64,000 nt of DNA from Engraulis encrasicolus (Eukaryota; Chordata; Actinopteri; Clupeiformes; Engraulidae): positions 29,057,559 through 29,121,558 of the forward strand of contig NC_085865.1 in NCBI RefSeq assembly GCF_034702125.1. The letters run 5' to 3'. The notes under the pieces were generated by a model. That model did no database searches. It was not told the DNA's origin and saw only the letters and a list, made by a program, of their open reading frames with translations. The translations under genes were made by a program, and so were the position numbers. Positions within the stretch are counted from its first letter, which is position 1; each line of letters begins with the position of its first letter. Below, piece after piece: positions 41,694-64,000 of the stretch.

Positions 41694-43324
41694 AAAAAGT
41701 TTGTACACCCTTTGAAATTTCGTACCTTTCTGTTAAAATTGGTCATAAAACATGGTCTGATCTTCCCGGAAATCACAAGAAGGAACAACCAGAGTCTGCT
41801 TTAACTAATTCAACCCCAACATTTACAAGTTTTCATATTTTCATTGGCCATAAGATGTAAACATACACAGGACAACAAGGCATAAGTAAGTACACCCTAG
41901 CATTCAATAGGTTTTAACCCTAAGTTAGTCACAATAACCTCAACCAGATGTTTCCTGTAGTTGCAGATCAAATTAACAAAACAATCTTGATGTATCTGGT
42001 CTCCCTCTTCTTTAGAAAACTGCCTCTCGTCAGCAAGGTTTGTGGGATGTCTGGAGTGCATAGCTTTCTTGACTTCATGCCATATAATCTCAATTGTTTT
42101 TTGTCAGGGCTTTGACTGGGCTATTCCAGAATGTGTATTTCATTATTATGAAGCCATTCTAAAGTCGATTTGTTTCTAAACTATGGGTTGTTGTCACATT
42201 TCAGGACCCATACTCTTGTGTGCTTCAACTGTTTGACAGACTATCTCACTTTTTTCTGTAAAATATCTCGATAAACTTCTGAGTTCATTGTTCCACTGAT
42301 AATAGCAAACTGAAAAGGGCCTGAGGCAGGAAGGTAGCCGCATATAATGATGCTCCCGCCACCATACTCAACGGTGGAGATGATGTTTTGGTGAAGGTGT
42401 GGTTCTCCAGTTCTCCTCCAAACATGACATTGTGTGTTCCCCTGAACAATTCAACTTTGGTTTCAACGTTGGTCTACAGAATATTTTGCAGTAATTCTAT
42501 GAAGCATATAAATGCTTTTTCGCAAACCTCAAAGGTGCAGCAATATTTTTTTGGTCAGAAACCCCATTAATTTTAAATTGGCAGAATTAATCCCATTTGT
42601 AGCTATTCTTGGTTACATCTCCTCTTCTGCGTATGGTGGCGGGAGCATCATTATATGCGGCTTCCTTGCTACCTCAGGCCCTTGACAGTTTGCTATTATC
42701 AGTGGAACAATGAACTCAAATTTATTGTGATATTTTACAGAAAAAAACGTGAGGAAGTCTGTCACACAGTTGAAGCACACAAGAGTATGCGTCCTGAAAT
42801 GTGACAACAACCCATACTTTAGAAGCAAATCGACTTTAGAATGGCTTCATAAATAAATAAATTCATGAAATACACATTCTGAAATAGCCCAGTCAAAGCC
42901 CTGACAAAAAACAATTGAGATTATATGGCATGAAGTCAAGAAAGCTATGCACTCCAGACATCCCACAAACCTTGCTGACGAGAGGCAGTTCTCTAAAGAA
43001 GAGGGAGACAAGATACAAACAGATTGTTTTGTTAATCTGATCTGCAACTACAGGACAAGTCTGGTTGATGATATTGCAACTAACTGAGGGTTAAAACCTA
43101 CTTAATGCAAGGGTGTACTTACTTATGCCCTGCTCTCCTGTGAATGTTATGGCCTTATGACCAATACAAATATGATAACATGTAAATGTTTGGGTGGAAT
43201 TAATTAAAGCAGACTCTGGTTGTTCCTTCTTGAGATTTCCGGGAAGATCAGACCATTTTTTATGATCAATTTTGACAGAAATGTAAGAAATTTCAAAGGG
43301 TGTACAAACTTTTTCCTGGGACTG
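41694..43324. mobile_element. Palindromic Tc1-like foldback element
   Basis: TA-flanked CAGTCCCAGGAAAAAGTTTG-like termini. The left (41694 to about 42360) and right (about 42630-43324) halves are long inverted copies of each other, about 670-690 bp per arm, around a ~270-bp centre. The arms share, for example, 'gatgctcccgccaccatac'. Both ends thus derive from the same side of a Tc1-like element. Confidence 0.85.
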
Positions 43325-43351
43325 TATGTAACAGGATATATCAGAGATTAA

Positions 43352-43420
43352 TAGAACACACACACACACACACACACACACATACGCACACACGCATGTG
43401 CGTGCACACACACACACCCC
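43352..43420. repeat. (CA)n microsatellite with CG-containing interruptions
   Basis: Short CA tract beside the foldback element. Confidence 0.9.
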
Positions 43421-43802
43421 TGCCAAAACTAGGCCTTGACAAATATATTATTTATTTATTTTTAACACTTCTTGTTATTCACACACTTTATTGTCAGGAC
43501 ATGGGTTTAGTTTACAACTTAAATGAAAAGTGCTACAGTTGACTTTATAAGCCATCATCTCACAAATGAGATGTAATATTCTCCCTGAGAGCATAACCAG
43601 AAAATTACAAGGAAATGTTCCTTGGATTATTTTGTACATCAAGAAATACATTCTCTATTCACGCTAATGACAAACAAACAGCACAAATCATGTTGACAGA
43701 TCTATCTTGCTTTACATTTCACTTTTGCTATATGACATATGTATGGCCTCCCTATATCTGTAAAATGTTCCCATGAGCTGTTTATTGTACATGACTACAA
43801 GC

Positions 43803-43874
43803 TTAATAATAAAAAAACAATATCATGACTACTAATGATGATCCCTGCCTCCTCTGTCTTTTTGCTCTGACCAT
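43803..43874 (-). CDS. cngb3: Candidate terminal coding exon of cngb3
   Basis: On the minus strand a 'ccactgactgcag' acceptor is followed in the required phase 0 by 23 codons (MVRAKRQRRQ...) and TAA, with AATAAA at 43786-43781. Basic residues after DKLK are reminiscent of the KLKREQ region of CNGB3, but the stretch is too short to recognise. A longer acidic C-terminal exon, as in mammals, was not found. Confidence 0.3.
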   Translation of the reverse strand: MVRAKRQRRQGSSLVVMILFFYY

Positions 43875-44589
43875 CTGCAGTCAGTGGAGGTGTTAGCCTT
43901 AGGTCTAAGGAGCTCATAAAAAACCATTACAACTCGGGAAAAACCATTGCAAAAAACTGTGAAAATTCCTTTTAAAGCAGTATTTTCCCCAAGTAATCAC
44001 AGCCAAGAAGCCACTTAAAACACAATGATGAAGTACAACAGATAAAAGCCCAAACAAAATGAATTACCTACAAATTAAGTACCATACATTTAGAAATAGA
44101 TTTTCTATAATATCTGGAAATATTTTTCATCCGCCAATCACAAATGCAAAGAAGGTTTAGAATTGCATCCCTGGTGTGCACATTATACATCTTAACTACC
44201 TTTACATGGGCATTTTTTTCGGAGTACATTGTCTGATCCATCTTAGCATGACTGTTCAAAAATATGATGCCATTCAGGGCTGCTGACAGCTTTGGCTGGG
44301 CCCAGTGGAAAGTCGTCTGAAGGGGCCTCCACCTCCTCACCTAATACATGGAATGTAATGGGGCTCCAAATCCCCCCACCTCTCTGGACCCAGCACAACT
44401 GACCCCTCAGACAATTGTATTCCTCTCGAGGTGGTCACATGTGCGTGTATATTTATTTTGGTGTACTGTATCAGTTCATTGTTTTAAAACTGTGTCCATG
44501 CAGTGAAGTTAACCCAGCCCATAGCGTCCACATGCAGACATACAATGCCAGCGCTTTATTACTATTTCTGTTCAGCAGCTGCAGCCTAT

Positions 44590-44641
44590 GAAGACAGAGA
44601 GAGAGAGAGAAAGAGAGAGAGAGGGAGAGAGAGAGAGAGAG
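44590..44641. repeat. (GA)n tract
   Basis: GA repeat with single interruptions, downstream of the located cngb3 exons. Confidence 0.9.
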
Positions 44642-44811
44642 TTATTACAGGATTGTGCACAAAGGAAGGATCACTCTGATTGATTTCATTCTACGTCAAA
44701 TTGACACACAGACATTCACAGACATGCAGTTCACAGTGATGTACCAACCCTTAAACAGAGGATTGGTTATGTTTCGCCAGACACCAAATTTAACGCCTTT
44801 ACGCGCACATG

Positions 44812-44852
<41 letters not shown>

Positions 44853-44891
44853 GCGCACATGCACACACGCACACACACAGTAGGGTCCTAC

Positions 44892-63307
<18,416 letters not shown>

Positions 63308-64000
63308 CTTTGCATACAAAACCACCCCACATCAACACAGAAGAACAGCTTTACAGAGAAGCAGGATCTCTAAACTCAAGCAGCAAGTTCAGATTTAAAA
63401 TGTGTATAAAAACTATACACACTACAACATAGCCTTCTCATAGCTTTCTCCAAATGAGAACATGCATGTATGAATGTGCCAAGTCCCCTTCCATGTGTGA
63501 GTAATCCATCCATTAAAACATATAATTATCTTTACATGTATAGTGGAACAGTGGTATATTGTAACTCCGTCCAACTGTCACTCAGAAGGACAAAAAGTGT
63601 TAACATTTAAGGTGATCTACACCAGACGGCTTTTAACCTTTAAGTCAGCTTTAAGCCATCCCCTGACACTTTCACCATAACCAATATAAGTCCTACTGTC
63701 TGGTTTGGCTAAGCATCCCCAAAAGCAATTGATATGGTCAACGCAATGGAAAAGTAAGGAGAAACTCAATCTCAACCTTTACCCTTTAACAGATGGCATA
63801 GTATACGGGTCAAAATTGAGTTCATTAAAAAATATTTTATATCTGCAGGTGTGTGTACGTGTATGTATAAAGAATAACATGTCGGATTTAACTGTCAGAG
63901 AGGTAAATCCCAATTTGTACCCAATTCAAAGTTAAAGTTCACTTAATTATCCCAGAAGGGAAATGCAAGTGGTGAAGGTATCCCCAAAAGCATCCCCAAA
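63308..64000 (-). other. cngb3: cngb3 intron at the window edge
   Basis: No further exon is recognisable. The reading frame requires upstream exons with the start codon beyond 64000. Confidence 0.5.

Overview
This is teleost fish genomic DNA. The genes are split by many short introns, and the introns hold very dense (CA/TG)n and (CT/GA)n microsatellites, hAT-type MITEs with 8-bp target duplications, Tc1/mariner copies, TTAA-flanked MITEs and tRNA-derived SINEs ending in the fish motif 'gctaagtgtaatgtaatgt'. I cannot name the species.

Layout. (1) 1-6334: repeat-rich DNA with a recent 1.5-kb tandem duplication (678-3709) and no gene I can support. (2) 6337-21966, plus strand: a complete copine-3-like gene (copine A). 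All 14 internal and first coding exons join in frame, and two alternative terminal exons follow (15a and 15b, giving 536 or 538 aa). (3) 27584-35691, plus strand: a second tandem copine-3-like gene (copine B, 539 aa) with the same exon structure; its C2B domain has lost calcium-ligand aspartates. (4) 37377-40160, plus strand, downstream of copine B: five Pro/Ser-rich exon-like modules. Each starts in phase 1, the first four are a multiple of three long, and all four inter-module introns start with GC instead of GT. I recognise no protein here. (5) 44892-63307, minus strand: most of a cone cyclic nucleotide-gated channel beta subunit (cngb3). Sixteen exons join in frame; the 5' end lies beyond the right edge and the last exon is uncertain. 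The 40.2-43.8 kb interval between the convergent genes is mostly transposon relics.

How it fits together. CPNE3 and CNGB3 are neighbours in mammals, so the window looks like that conserved block with a lineage-specific copine duplication. Copines are calcium-dependent phospholipid-binding proteins (two C2 domains plus a von Willebrand A-like domain). CNGB3 forms the cone photoreceptor cGMP-gated channel with CNGA3. The pairing is positional; I infer no shared pathway.

The most unusual structures are: the Pro/Ser module array with repeated GC-AG introns; a satellite-like array in a cngb3 intron in which the last ~38 bp of an exon plus its 5' splice site have been copied about seven times between (TG)n tracts; a three-copy repeat of the copine B start-exon boundary; and a TTAA-flanked palindromic transposon nested in a foldback element, whose empty site is preserved in another copy in this window.
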